Positions 21,731-34,534 of a stretch of DNA of 64,000 nucleotides are shown in pieces. The first letter of the stretch is position 1; every line of letters begins with the position of its first letter. Made by a program: the position numbers and the translations under genes. Where the stretch lies: assembly GCF_019320115.1 (NCBI RefSeq), contig NC_089591.1, positions 22,732,502 to 22,796,501 of the forward strand. The letters are read 5' to 3'. Under the pieces are notes generated by a model that was not told where the DNA came from, did not search any database, and saw only the letters and a program-made list of their open reading frames with translations. The DNA is from Miscanthus floridulus (lineage: Eukaryota > Streptophyta > Magnoliopsida > Poales > Poaceae).

Positions 21731-22991
21731 CTGCGAGAGAAAACCGAGCAATTTTTACGTATGGAGGAGAATTGGAGGTTTTACTGGTTCCTAACGAGGT
21801 CGCTGTCATCGCCAACCTGTTCTCCCTCTAAATAGAACGAGACAGGTTTTCGTCACAGCAAATTAAACGGGAAAGTCCTAACTGTCACATTTGACGAATA
21901 GTCGCATGAGTGGGACAGAAATATTAGGCCTACCAATGCTGACTTTTAATTCCTTGGTATCGAGGATACATAAAATTATCTAAAGTTTAAAATGTTGTGA
22001 CATGCATGCATGGACCATGTAGAAATCACCATCTATGCATCGCTGCCTCATTTGCACTAGGAAATTATCTAATTGGGTAGCCCCTGGAATTGCGTGTGAT
22101 TAGCATAAAGATTAATCTAATTAAGTATATGCATGCACTGTGTTATCATATTTTTATCGTAAATATATATTTATTGCTCCGTTACTATTATACATTAATT
22201 CTACATAAATGGACATTCAAATCTAGGTCTACAATAATGAAAGCCCGATTTGTTTGGGCTCTACTGTTGTTACTTTGCTGTATTTTATACAGAGATTACA
22301 CTCCATATACCTTGGTACTATGCTCGATCATCCCTTGATAGTCGTCAAAGCTTTTGATGTGAATTGTGATGCTAACAAAGAAGTCCATAAGTTCAGCTTT
22401 AAGTAGCAAAGTCAAACTTGTGTTCTAAAGTTGTTTTTTTATTCCATATGACCAGACAACGACTTCAGTTTGGCAATAAGTCAGTCAATACAAGTGTCAA
22501 TAGAACTTGGCAAGCAGTTGGAACCTTTAAAAAACAATCCATTCTAGATGTCGCTACTTCTTAACGAAGTGATTGATTTTATTTATGTCAAACAACTCAC
22601 ATGATCAAAGTTGGACAAGGCTTCAAACATCTTGCTCAACACTAGGAAGGAGATTGGATTGGAAAATGCAACCACATAGTACACGTAGATGGGATGTTTG
22701 TTCAAGTGGAAGTAGGAAAAGAAGTATATGGAGTGTAATCTCTGTATAAAATACAGCAAAGTAACAATCTAGTTGCACATATATACTTTGATTGATTTTC
22801 TTGGATAATCTAGTTGCACATATATAGCACGAAATAAATTTCATCCACCGATGCAATTCATAGCAAGGCATAGATCCGAATTGTATTGCAGATGAGAGCT
22901 GTTTAAATTAAAGACACGTGAAATAATTGTTCTTTTACAGAAAAACAGGTTGGATTAGTTTTTCCCAAAATTTGTATAAGAGTTTGTTTTA
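21731..22991 (+). other. Displaced lectin-kinase intron with long inverted repeat
   Basis: Lies between CACTA-1 and the Harbinger element. No coding region is supported. It contains a perfect 41-bp inverted repeat (22269-22309 and 22725-22765) around about 415 bp, and a 20-bp direct repeat (AATCTAGTTGCACATATATA) at about 22767 and 22808. By elimination most of it is original intron or an older unrecognised insertion. Confidence 0.45.
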
Positions 22992-23771
22992 GGGCCTCTT
23001 GGGTTTCACTAGCTGTTAGTAGTTAGCTGGCTAATAGCTCATATCTAATATTAGCTACCTAACTATTAGCTAGAGGTAGTTTGGATTCATTATCTCTGCT
23101 GCTACTCCACATCACATGGAGGCGGATGAGGCGTAGCAGGGAAGCCCTGTGCGCCCAAGCACCTAGCGATGCTCCTTTGCCGGCGCGGCTGACAGCCCCG
23201 GGCCCTTGACCTCTGCCTGTTTCTCTCCTCGATCGCGCCCCAGCGGCGGAAGCTGCCGCCCAAGTCCCCATCGGCGCCGTGCTTCTATGGCTCGCCGACC
23301 TCGTATGGTAATGGCGCTTCCTCGCCGTCATGGGACATCCCATCCCACCCCTCGATAGCTGTCATCCCACACCGCGCGGATGGAGCTCGCGAGGCCAAAT
23401 CTGCGCGCGACCACCCCTCCACGAACGGCGACATGAGTGGCGAGGGGCGCGAGTGCCGCACAACCTCATCCTACCACTCCGCCTCGCCACCGACGTTGAC
23501 ACCATGCCCTCCCTCGCCTTCCCCGGTAGCAGGCGCGTCAGGAGAGGGGTGCACGCAATGGTCGGCCTTGGGCGGACGCGAAACTGGCCAGGGAGCTACT
23601 GCGGGCGCCGCCAGCAGCCTCGGGGTGCACGCAGGTATGGGACGCGGCCAACCTCGCTCCTTGCGGCCATGGGGGCGGGGCGCGGTCAGTCGGGGAAGGC
23701 GCGTGGCTGGCTGGGGTGGTGGCGGGACCGGTGGGGAGGCACACGTCGGGGTGGCGGGGCCAGAAGGGAGG

Positions 23772-24783
23772 TGTCGTTGTTTCGTAAACCGGACTAGTGA
23801 ATTTATACGATTGTCGCGCTGCTCGAGGAAGACAATGGTAGGATCCAAAAGACATGAGGATTTATATTGGTTCAGTCCGAAGCCTTACATCTAGTCTCAG
23901 AGATGATCGAGTGTGTGTTCCTCGCTTAAATGCTCTGAAGTTCTTACAATGGAGGGTACAAGAATGGTGGAAGAGGTAGAAGAACCTATGCTAGGCGATG
24001 GTCTACCCGAAGGGAAGCTCTAGGAGCCCTACTACTAGGTGGAGTGAATGAAAATGGTAGAGGATTCAAAATGTCTGGAAAGGGTGCCCTGGATGCATTT
24101 TTATAGAGTTCGGGGCCAAGGCACCTACAAAGCTAGAGGTTCTCCACCGTGGTCTTTGTCATCATCTCCTGGTTTCCTAGGGCGCCGTACAGGACTTGGT
24201 GGCCGCCCCTAGGTCATTGATCGCCTTGTTGTCTTGAGGATTGGGGGCCACGGCCCCTGTCGCTGGGGTCGTGGTTCCTAACAGCCTAGACGGCCTCTAG
24301 ATCAAGGCCCTCATCGTGGATCCCATCTCATAGTGGGTAGGATCGTACTCTTATCTCATTGGGCCGTATCTGGCTGGTGGTCATCGTACCTGTTGTCACC
24401 GCTTTATTGTGGTATTGTCTTGTCTATGCGACATGGTTTAGGGATGGCGGCTGACCGGACCGAGGTGACTACTGTCCCCTCAGTCCTTGCGGGGTCAGTG
24501 CGGTGTGCTCATTCCTGTCAGAGCAGGCATACTTGTCTAGGCTCGACCACTCTCTGTTTCTTCTAGGGGTGATGATGGGGGAGAGGTCGTGTGCCTTTCC
24601 AGTGCCGTGTGGCTAAGGCGTTAAGGAGGGGACGTGGCTGACCCCGGTCTTAGCGTTTGACCTAGTTTGCTTGGCTTAGCTAGGGCCTCGGTAATTTGAG
24701 CTTTCGCTAGATGGTGTATTATGGGCCGCATGGCCTGTCAACTAATTGGTGCCCTAAGACACCCCATGGTTATAACCCCGACA
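23772..24783 (-). repeat. Left LTR of the split retrotransposon
   Basis: 1,012 bp. Aligns with 42436-43604 (shared AATGCTCTGAAGTTCTTACA, GGAAAGGGTGCCCTGG, GTTATAACCC). It lacks about 200 bp present in the right LTR around 42805-43010. Confidence 0.8.
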
Positions 24784-26745
24784 GTAGACCCTGAGCATTT
24801 TTGTGATCATGGAGTGATCGTGAAAGCATTGATATGAGTGTGTGTCAGAGCATAGGGTCATAGTCTCGGCTTATTCGATCTTCGTCGCTCCATCCCTTAT
24901 GGGCAAGTGCATTCAATGCAGTAGGTGGCTATGGTGCTTTTTGCCCTGTCAGGACGTCCTGACAATGAGGTATGTGACTACTGAGCCCTACCATGTCAGT
25001 GTGTTGCATATCGGGGTTCGTGACCTAGGTGGGGGCTGAGTGGTCTCATCGACGTTGTACCAGCCCTGCCTTTCGGAGGGTCTCAATTTCCTCGACCTCA
25101 CGCGGGCATCTAACGTGGGTGGTGTCCTCCCGCAGTACGCCACATGGCAGGGGAGTCTGAAGCTATTTAGTCCACTCTTGGGCCTATAAATAAGGGCTTT
25201 CCTACCATTTGAACCACTCTTGGTTATGGCTACAAATCGCTCCCTATTTCCCTATTGAAGAGATGGGAGATAGATTACGCGAGAACCATGAGGTTTCGTG
25301 CATGCGACCTCGGGGGTCATTTTCTTTTGCCCCTACCAACAACTGGTGCTAGAAGGGGTCTTGCGGGTGAGGGGGGATGAGTGGGCATGGCCCTTGAATC
25401 CACAGCATTGTGACCTCCTTGCTCTCCGTGGCTTTTGGCCCGAGAAAGCACGGTTGTCCTGAGGCTCGAATGGTTTTGCCGCCATGTCCTCATCCTGGTG
25501 AAAGTGGCGTTATCTATCTTTCACCTTGCCTCTTTAGCTTTGCCGATCGCGATGCTTGGACGGGGTTTGCGAGGTGTCCCTTTCTGTCGGACTTTTGGTT
25601 GGCCCTAGAGGGGGACGTCCCGCAAGCCCCTTCTAGCATTGTGGCCTTTGGAGCTTGTGACCCTTCCACCATGTTAGTGACATCAGGATTTTGATGTGGT
25701 GTATGGCTTGGGCGTGCTTGTGGTCACCGGCTTTGAGCAAAGGATGTCCCTTTATTAAAAGGTTGTGACATTTTTCATAGGATCACAGCGAGCCCCGAGC
25801 CTGCTTGGCCACCTAGAGTTCAATGCCAGGACTTTCGAGCGGGTCGTTGGTTTGCCGTGAGGTGGGGTCATCAACTGGTCCTAGCTCGAGCGTCCTGGCT
25901 TGGAATGTGCCCATCGCACGCTTTTGACCATGCGAGGTTGGGTTGCGTGTTTTCTTTCATAGGGCGAGCACTGCTCTTGCGAAAGAAAGTGTCACCACAA
26001 GTTTGTGGCTATTTTGCCCTACTGACTTCTCTATAAGGGGTCGATGGCCCCTACCGGATTGTGAGGTAATGGAGTGAGCCATGGGTCTAGGACCCAGAAC
26101 ATGGGGGGAATCTGGTCGTGGCTTGGCCTCGTCCTTGAATGGGACCATGGGGTACCTATTCCCTTTCCCAGTGCTGTTCTGACCCCGAGGGGTCATGATG
26201 CCTTGTTACAGGCAAGTTTGGTTTTGCCCCATGTGGGGAGAGGCATGTCCACCGTAACCATGCGGTCGGAGCGATGCGCCTCATTAGGGTTGATGGGTAA
26301 TTAAAGCAGGACCCGATATCCTCCCTAATCAATGTGGAGTTCGGCTGTGCCTCGTCGAGAGACATCACATAAATCATCGGCCATCAAACCTACTAGTCCC
26401 TGACCGCCTCCGTAGTGGTCAGAGGGCAAGATGCCTTCCCCTAGAGGGGGTCAACTCGGGCGACTTTGAAGCGGACGACTCGAACAGAGGGAGAGACGGT
26501 CGTGTGGTTCCGTACCACCGATTAGAGCCGCAACAGCCCATCTCACCCTACCACTTTCCCTTTGTGGCCTCGAGGCCTTCTAAGGACCAGCCCAAGACTG
26601 GGTTTCCTAAGCACGACGTTGGGTCATGGACACGGTTGGCTGCCTTGCATGTGGGCCTAGGGGCTTTCGGTCCTCCCTAGCCACGGTGTGACCTATCGAT
26701 GCCCACTCGCGTGTGATCACATAACGTGCCTTGCGGTCATGATTG
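24784..26745. pseudogene. Retrotransposon interior, untranslatable
   Basis: No intact ORF. A TATA-like TATAAATA at 25185-25192, a CCAACA end at 25341 and TGGTGCTAGAAGG (25344-25356) together look like the promoter, 3' end and primer site of a plus-strand LTR, that is, a possible second element or a longer LTR. The rest reads as decayed grass retrotransposon interior. Confidence 0.45.
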
Positions 26746-27990
26746 TAACACCCTAGTGTTAAGCATTGCATTTGGCACTTGCATTTCAAGAGCACAAGCA
26801 TCATCCAAGCATTCATGAGCATGAGCATATGGAATTTCATCTTAATCTTTACATATTATCACATGTGATGTTGATTATATACATGCATATGCTTGTGACC
26901 ATGTGTGACCAATGCAAGAGATGGTTGTGGGGTCACAAAAATGCCTTAGACATCTAGGATGGTAAATGGAACAACGTTTGTATTCATGACATGGGCCAAT
27001 TTTGCTTCTAAGTCCTAGTTCACTCAAAATATCATTTTTCATGATGCTAGGTTGACCAAAGATGAAACATAGCATATATTGTTTGCATGGCAATGCACCG
27101 TTAATAAAAGTTGTAGTTCTTGGCATGGGTAACAAACTTTATTTAAGGGTCATGATCTGATTTAGTGCCTAACATAGTCAAAAATAACTCCAAAGTAGCA
27201 ATCAAATGTTGTTTAGGGACTTAGAAATTTTGCTAAGCTGGTTTTACGTTTCAAAGTAGCTTACTTTGGAGCATTGTAGTTTGAAAACCATGGTGAATTA
27301 GAGGAAGCTTTCTAAAGCAAAGTTGGAGACCTCACATAGCTCTACAATTTTCACTAATACCATTTTCACTAAATCGCCATGGATTAGGAGTTACAGGTCA
27401 CGAAGTCGCTTTGTCAGTCACTCGATGCAGCTCTGAATCGGCCAGGTAGCTCAACGTTGTGGCCGATCGGCCACAGGCCGTGTCTGCCGCGTGGATGCCG
27501 TACACCGGCTTTGGGCCCATTGTCAGGCCGAGGCAGACAGCAAAGCCACCGCGACACACCCTCCACTCCCACTCACTCTCACTTGCTATCCTTCACTCTC
27601 TCTCTCGCTCTCGTGCACTGCCAGAGCAAAGCTACAGCACCACGCCATCGTCGCCGAGCTCCACTGCACTCGTGCGCCACCACCACCTCACCTCCATCCA
27701 ATCCATCACAGTGCATAGCTTCATCGTGAGCCGCTCTACCTGCCCGACCTACCATTACCATTGTTCGAGCCCTGGTAATGTGGCATTTCATGTCACCATC
27801 GCCACCATGGCTGCGGTGCGCTGCCGAGCTCTAAGCTCACCGTGGCCAGCCTTATCCACTGCTCCTCGGCCTTGGAGAGGGAGACTACTACCACTTAGGC
27901 GGTGGCCACCGACACCCAGTCCTGCCTCAGTGGGTAAGGATGCTTCTTTGTCTTGTCATCCTGTTTGTTGTTTGCCACTCCTGATCTTCT
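26746..27990 (+). repeat. Truncated LTR fragment, TGTAACACC family
   Basis: Begins TGTAACACCCTAGTG, the typical start of a large gypsy LTR family, in plus orientation. AT-rich DNA then leads into a GC-rich CT-repeat region (27540-27610). No matching end or partner was found, so the right limit is approximate. Confidence 0.45.
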
Positions 27991-29110
27991 TATCTTATTG
28001 TTGCCAAGCGTTGGAGGAGTAGTTGGTAGCCTCCTGCCATGAGATGAAAGAGGCCCGCCTCTAGGAGGTTCTTTTGATGGAGGACCATGAGCGCGCTGTG
28101 GTGGCTAGAGTTCAGTAGGGACTCGACAGTCAACCTCACTGCCATGTAGCTACGCACCGGCTAGGACTTTCAGCCAAGTGGAGCCTAGGTTCCTAGACCA
28201 CGCCGGGCTAGTGGAGCGGGCAGAGCTGGTCAGTGACTTTGCCACTATCACGACCACCGTCATCTGATCTTTCTTCTTTCTTGCAGAGGCTGGCAAAATT
28301 TTTGATGGAGAAATCATGGTTCTTGCGCTTGGCCTATCAAGCGTAGGCAGGGGGTGCCCCAACCATGGGCGCTTGGATGCGGCGGAGGCCAAAGTGCAAC
28401 GCTTGCATGGGGAGCTAGAGGAATCCCAAAGGACAAAGGAACTGCTCCATTGGGAGGTGTGGGCTCAGTCCCTAGATCAAGGCTCTGACTTCCCAAATGG
28501 CTAGTCTTAAGGATGAGTTGGTCAGTCCAAGAGATAGAGCTCACCTTGGTTGGTGCTGCTCGGAACAAAGCCAAGTAGGGGTGCTAGCATCTCGAAGCTG
28601 AGTGCCATAAGCTACGCTCTGCTTGTGGTGGTGAGTCCCCTTCTACTCTACATTGCACTTCTGCCTAGTTACTATGCCTAGTCATGAACCAGTTGTTCTT
28701 TTTAGGGTTACATGCGAGGGCGCTCTCAGATCAGGAGGAGAAAGCGGTTGTGAACTAGAAGATGCTAGAGATGGACAACCAGTTGGCAACACTAACCACT
28801 TTTGAGCGGGCCCTCTATGACATCATGCTTGGCGCTGGACAAGGGAACACCCAACTGGTGCTTTGCCTTGATGAGGCCCGCCTCCAAGTGGATCCTCTAA
28901 TTTCTGAGGGGATCCATTCCTGCATTCATGCCGCCTTAACATCGGTCGGTTCGCACTATGGTGGCATTGATTTTAATGCTGATGGGTGAGGATATGCATC
29001 AAAGAAGTCCAACAGCAATATCCTTGCCATTGGCAGTGCCACCACTCGTGGTGCGAAGGTTCTTGTGGGTAAGATGTCAGCCATCTACATCTGTCGCTAG
29101 TTCTAGACTT
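27991..29110 (+). pseudogene. gag-like ORF remnant of non-autonomous retrotransposon
   Basis: Broken plus-strand frames have the character of the long coiled-coil proteins found in grass non-autonomous LTR elements. About 28010-28160 reads VASCHEMKEARL and HERAVVARVQ. The best stretch, 28762-28989, reads ERALYDIMLGAGQ, DEARLQVDPLISEGIHS and ALTSVGSHYGGIDF, followed after a stop by KKSNSNILAIGSA. Many stops interrupt it. Function is unknown even in intact relatives. It is identified by style and not by a named domain. Confidence 0.45.
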
Positions 29111-30785
29111 TTGGTGTATGATGGTTTTTAGTGTAAATTTTTTGTGATATATGGGTGATCTTATTGTGATGAACATGTTCATGCTTTCTATATATGACGT
29201 GCGATAGGCGCATTCGTTTGTCATTTTGTTGTTTCCCCATCTTCTTCTAGTTTGAGCTAGGAATGTACAACGTTTCCCTTAGTCTTGTGCGTGTAGGTGC
29301 ATGTTTTAGCCTAGGGGCTGGCCCATGGGGCTGGCCCATGGGGCTGGCCCATGGGGCTAAAAGAAGCGTGACCTGACCATGCAGCAAGATGTCAGGGAGA
29401 GGTCACATATTCGATGTGATGCGAGAACAAAAGCGAGTAAGGGATGAGTGTTCTATTTCGTTTCGTTCTCTTTGCCTTGAGCGAGATATTGCCCCGTTCC
29501 TTTTCAAACTCGTGTGTGGGTGCGTCGCCTTGCCTTGGGGCTAGTCCATGTGGCTTGGCCAAAGCGACCTTTAGTCCAAACGAGAAGTTGAAGAGCGGGT
29601 CATTGATTCGCCATGGCACGAGATACGATCGGAAAAACTTGAAATGGGTCGCTGGGACGATGACAAACTATGCTATGCCTTGGGATGCGTTTGGGCATGC
29701 CTATATGTGTAGCCCTTGTGAGTGTGTCATGTTCGACTATTGGCGCAAATTAGATCGAGTCACTCAGGAGTTGAGCAACACTTGGATGAAATGTGTGGGT
29801 ATCATGCTCTTTGGCCTACTCTACAAACTGACTCTGGGTTTCTATGACTGTGGGTGAGCTTACACATATATGTGCACGTGCTTAGGTAGAGAGGCTAAGG
29901 TCAAGGTTGAAGTGACTGACCAATGTACCAAAAGCTATCATGAAACTAGTTGTCATTGCTCGGGGCGCGGTGAGCCCCCGAGCGCTTGCTTGTGGCGGAG
30001 TTGTTGCGGTCCCTGGGCCACGAGCTGGTGAGGGCGCTTCTTTAGCACTTGGAGTGGTCAAAGCCAGCAAGGGTCGACCTCTCGGGTGGCCTTGCGCCGA
30101 TCCTTGCCAGCTCAACATCTTTGGTAGGCTCACAAGCCCTCGGGGGTGACTCCTTCGTGTCTGGCCTATTATAGTTTTTGGACAGGATGGCACATGCCTT
30201 CTAGTGCTTGAGCCCTCGTGGCATGATGACATCACGGTCATCGTGTCTCCGCTTCTGGGTGTGGTTGCCACTCTTAACGAAGAGCTAGCACGAGCTGTCG
30301 TTGTGGAAGCAGGTCCTAAGGGCGACAAGGTTCGGTCCACTCGGCGCGGCACGTGGTGCCCTCAGAGATCCCACTCCTTTGGATGCTCATGCCTCCGAGT
30401 GGAAGCTGATAGTCTATCAGGGCGTGGCAGACAAGTTGTCCATCATGCAGGATTGGACCCTAGTTTTGGGCTTGGCTTTGCGTGTCGTGGCGCTAGGCAG
30501 CCACCTGATCACTAATGCCATCACCAGTGTGGCGATGGGTAATTTCATCATTCATGCGTGCCCTGACGCACTACGCTCCACTGGTGATGGAGACGTTGCT
30601 CAGGGCATGGTTCTGCAGCCAAACCTAGGCTTCCCACGCTGTTGGTTTAGATGGGTAGAAGCTGGTGATGGGCACTGACCCACCAGTGTGGATAACCTTG
30701 TGATTTCCCAAAAGGATGTGGCCGGTTGAGGCCTTTCCCTGGGTGAGTTCGTCGCGAGCCATGGACTTCTGGTCTCCTAGGTAGA
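29111..30785. other. Retrotransposon interior, no gene
   Basis: No supported coding region. It contains a 13-bp perfect tandem repeat (29314-29358) and, at its end, GTAGA (30781-30785), one half of the next element's target duplication. Confidence 0.5.
29314..29358. repeat. 13-bp tandem repeat x 3.5
   Basis: GGGGCTGGCCCAT is repeated three times without change, plus GGGGCT. The unit itself contains the palindrome GGGCTGGCCC-like GGCC core. Confidence 0.9.
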
Positions 30786-33700
30786 TGTGGCAGAACTGCC
30801 TAATCTAATGCCTCCTAGGAGCGCTTGTCTTCCATTAGACACTAAGCACCCAAGGGAGAACACTAAATTACACAGTTCCATCAGGCACACCCCATGGGAG
30901 AACCTAAAAATCCACTTTTTCCATCAGGATCATAAATGAGAGAATAAAGCTTACATGATTCTTAACCATTTCATACATCACTTTTATTACAACATCAGAG
31001 TATAATAGTTATTATTATAATAGCGAAATGTAAACATGTGATCAGAATTACAGTGGAAATAATTATCTGTTCATGGCATGATGAAGCATTGATATGTAAA
31101 CTATGATGACAGATTATAAAACTTTTATTTACAAAAACATTTGGTGAGAGTTATAAATAAAAACTACGATCACAGTGTAAGGAAATCCTCTCTAAGCCCA
31201 CAAGGAGGAATCCACACACAAGGGAAGCTCTAGCATCCACCTGTCACCTGCAATAGGGGGAATAAAACCCTGAGTACTCAATTGTACTCAGTAAGACTTA
31301 CCCGACAGGAGGAAAGAAAAGACTCTAAGGATATGGAAGGCTATCTAGCTTGTGGGTTTATTGCATCTGTGGGAAGCATTACTAAGTGTGCGTCCTTATA
31401 TTTGATTTTTATTAATAGCCGCATTGGTTCATTAACTAACCATTCTATGTAAGCACCTGTGCTACTTTCAAGCAGGTTGTAAGCAATCAGATTTTCCTTC
31501 TTTCCTCTTTCAGTTATTACTAAGGTGCTAGAGGTAGACAAGTCGTACCGACTTGGCGACGATTCTTAAACCAATGTCCCTAGCTAGATACCCTAAAAAC
31601 ACACGCCCCACTTGTACCCCAGGCACAAGGAGGACCAACCCATCACCCTCTTGTCCAAGGTGTCTAGGTCCTCGTCCAAACTAGGACTCCAAGCCCCCGC
31701 CCTTGAGTCCTAGACTCAGAGCAGTGCAAGGACCTCTTAACCAAAAAACCACCAAGACAGTTAGTCCAGAAAGAGCCGGATCCACAACAAGAGAGCAACA
31801 AGTCTTCTAAGCGCCCATACACAAGTATGTGCTTGGGATAATAAATCTGTGACTTGCCTAGCGTCTTATGCAATGGCCGGTCCTTAACTGACACAGACAG
31901 GGAAAACAGTGTAACCAGGTTATGCCCCACGTCCACGGTGACAGAACCTCTTACACCCACCAATACCCAAACAATATCTCATCCCGGTCATCATTTTCCT
32001 TTCCACTATTTTAATATTTTCCAAGTGATAATAAAAATAATATATTTCCTATCTCTCGCGAGTGATAGGCAATCACTCGACTTCTACCGAAGTCCTATAG
32101 CATAGCATTCTACACAATCCTGTCATACTAGTAAGACTCATAGGATAAAGATATATATATATATAAGTGGGTTTCAACCAACTCCTTAAAACTAAATACA
32201 CAATTATAATTTAAACTGCAGATGAGTAGGGGTTATGCACTAGGGCTTGCCTATGTAAGATATATTAAAAAGTTAGTACCTGCATCTTCAGATCATCCAC
32301 CATCAACTGAATAGAAAGCCCATTGCATCATCTCCTGGAGAGAATACCATTACACCATATTTGGATCCCAATCATCCTTCAATTGATCCGTTGCTCCATC
32401 ACCATACCTATATGATATGCATTGATGCAAATGCATAGATGTAAATAATCAACGATAGCCGAAATGCTTAGAACCCTGATCATGCCTCATAAGCTAATGA
32501 GCTAGTTCTAACAACGTTCGTACTTAGGCTACCCATCCATGTTGTCGAGTATGGTGTTATTATGATTTCTCTACTATTTATTTTTAATTTTTAAAAGAGT
32601 GTTGACTTAACCAAAACAAAAATTAACACAAATAGAACAAGGGCCTGAGCGGTCGGCTCGGCCCGTAGACACACTCGCCGCCTAGGCAGAAGCAGCACAC
32701 GGCCGGCCCAGCATGCGGTGAGCATGGCCCAACACGGGGCGGGGCACGATGGGCCCAGCAACAGCCCATGCGACGTTACCAGCGGCAGTGGCACCATTTT
32801 GCTAAGAGACCCTTGTACTTTCTTTAAATTAACCCCCAGGACACAAACACTATTTATGTGAATCACGAGATTTGTATTAAGCACCCTAGAAATGTTCTAT
32901 TTCATATCTCACCCTTCTCTCCTTCATCACACGCAGAGCATGGGCAGAGGCAGGGCAGCCAGTGGTCCAATCCGGCTGATTCCCACTGGCAAAACAGTGA
33001 CCCAGCAGCATAGGGGCAGCAACGGCCCCGACCATGCACGCGGGTGTCGGTGGCACAGCCAAAGGCAGCCCATGGCACATCGGCTAGGCACGCGTGCGGT
33101 CAGCCAAGGGCAATGGCGAGAGGTGGAGCGGGGTGGTATAGCATGCTCGCGCGCGCCTACGTGCGCGGTGGCCAGCGACGGGAGCGGCCGTAGGAGGCCG
33201 CCCGGAGTAGCCGCTGTGGATGCGATAGCTCGGGACGAGCAGCACAGCGGTGGAGGAGCGAGGACCAGCACGAGGCCACAGCATGCGTGTGGGATGGTAG
33301 CATGGGGGGCTACGAGCAAAGGAGGCGGCGTGCCGAACACGGCTGGGAAGATGGCCGACCACGGCGGGGTGCGGACGACGATGGAGGGGGCGCTTGGAAG
33401 GGGCAGCACCACAGAGCAGTTGTACCAGCACGGGGCCTAGAGCTCACGCGCGTAGGAGGTGAGACGGTGGGGCAGCGGGCAGGAACCGAGGAGGGGCCAC
33501 CGGCAACTACGGCCTTGGTTCAGCGGGATAAGTGACATGGCCAGCAGCGGGCTGAAGGGCACACAAGCAGGAGAGGTAGGGCTAGGGTCCAGCGTGGCCA
33601 TGGGCTCATGCACACGCTTGCGAGGGCCAGTGATGGACAATAGCAAGGCAGGGTGCTGTGGCCGTCCTGGAAGAGAAACGGCACAGGGCATGTGGGCCTA

Positions 33701-34515
33701 GGCGTGTGCTCGTGCGAGAGAGCGGGGAGGAGCTAGGGTCGGGCAAGTAGAGGGAGGTGAGGGAAGCAGAGTAGCTCAGTCCTCGGCTTAAGGCGCTAGA
33801 GGTAGCAGACAAGCGCACAAGGGTAGGGCGTGGCCACGTGGGCTACTAGGGCATCCCTATGCAGTGCAAGCAAAAGGACAGAGAGAGAGAAGAAAGTGCA
33901 TAGGCAGGCACAGCATGTAGTGGCACTAGCGAGCTCAGTCCTCTCCACTTGAACATGAACTCAAAGCAGAGAGCAGAGGTAGGCAAGGATGAGACCAAGG
34001 CAGGCAGCAGAGACAAGCAAGGCAAAGAGCATGCCAAGCGGCACAGGGTGAAGCGATGGCACTGGCAATGAGGAAGGGAAAACGAGCACAGCAGTGCATG
34101 GTAGCAGCAGCCCGGCCAACTCATCCAATAACACGCGCGTCTTAGTGGTGAGGTAGGTGAGGCGAGTGGGCAGCGGCACTCTCATTATTATTTTAGCGCT
34201 CAAATATTCATTTAACAAGCCAACTATTATATTTTTCAAACACGGTTAAAGCACTAAAGTTTGTTACTTGATATTTTAAATGTAACCAAACATCATGCTC
34301 TTGATTTGCTAGAACCATTATCGGATATTCCTAAATATTTCTACGCACTAAGTAATTTAACTTGGGCGTTGATTCGAGTCCACAAAACTAGGTCACCGGA
34401 TTCACTTATCACATCAAGTATATTTAAATAAAAAATTCTAAGAAACTCGTTTTGAAATTTTGACTTAGGCCTAAATCACAGTGCTAAATGAGCTCGTAAC
34501 ACCAAGGGTGTTACA
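30786..34515 (-). repeat. 3' LTR of the LARD-like element (3.7 kb)
   Basis: Plus-strand ends are TGTGGCAGAACTGCC and GGGTGTTACA. It lacks about 350 bp present in the other LTR (39806-40150), missing at a short ATTATG-like junction near 32552. GC-rich part 32640-34150 carries long open frames on both strands that are not genes. Confidence 0.88.
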
Positions 34516-34534
34516 ACCAACCCCCCTTAAAAAG
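34516..34534 (-). other. Polypurine tract of the LARD-like element
   Basis: Minus strand reads AAGGGGGGTTGGT directly before the TGTAACACC LTR start. Confidence 0.75.

Noticed and set aside
23330..23894. Two long plus-strand frames and opposing minus frames
   Set aside because: Compositional; they run from the Harbinger core into a retrotransposon LTR across an insertion boundary.
32892..33440. 182-codon plus frame with two opposing frames; same in the other LTR at 40652-41257
   Set aside because: Lies wholly in GC-rich LTR sequence. Frames on both strands differ between the LTR copies, as expected of non-coding DNA.
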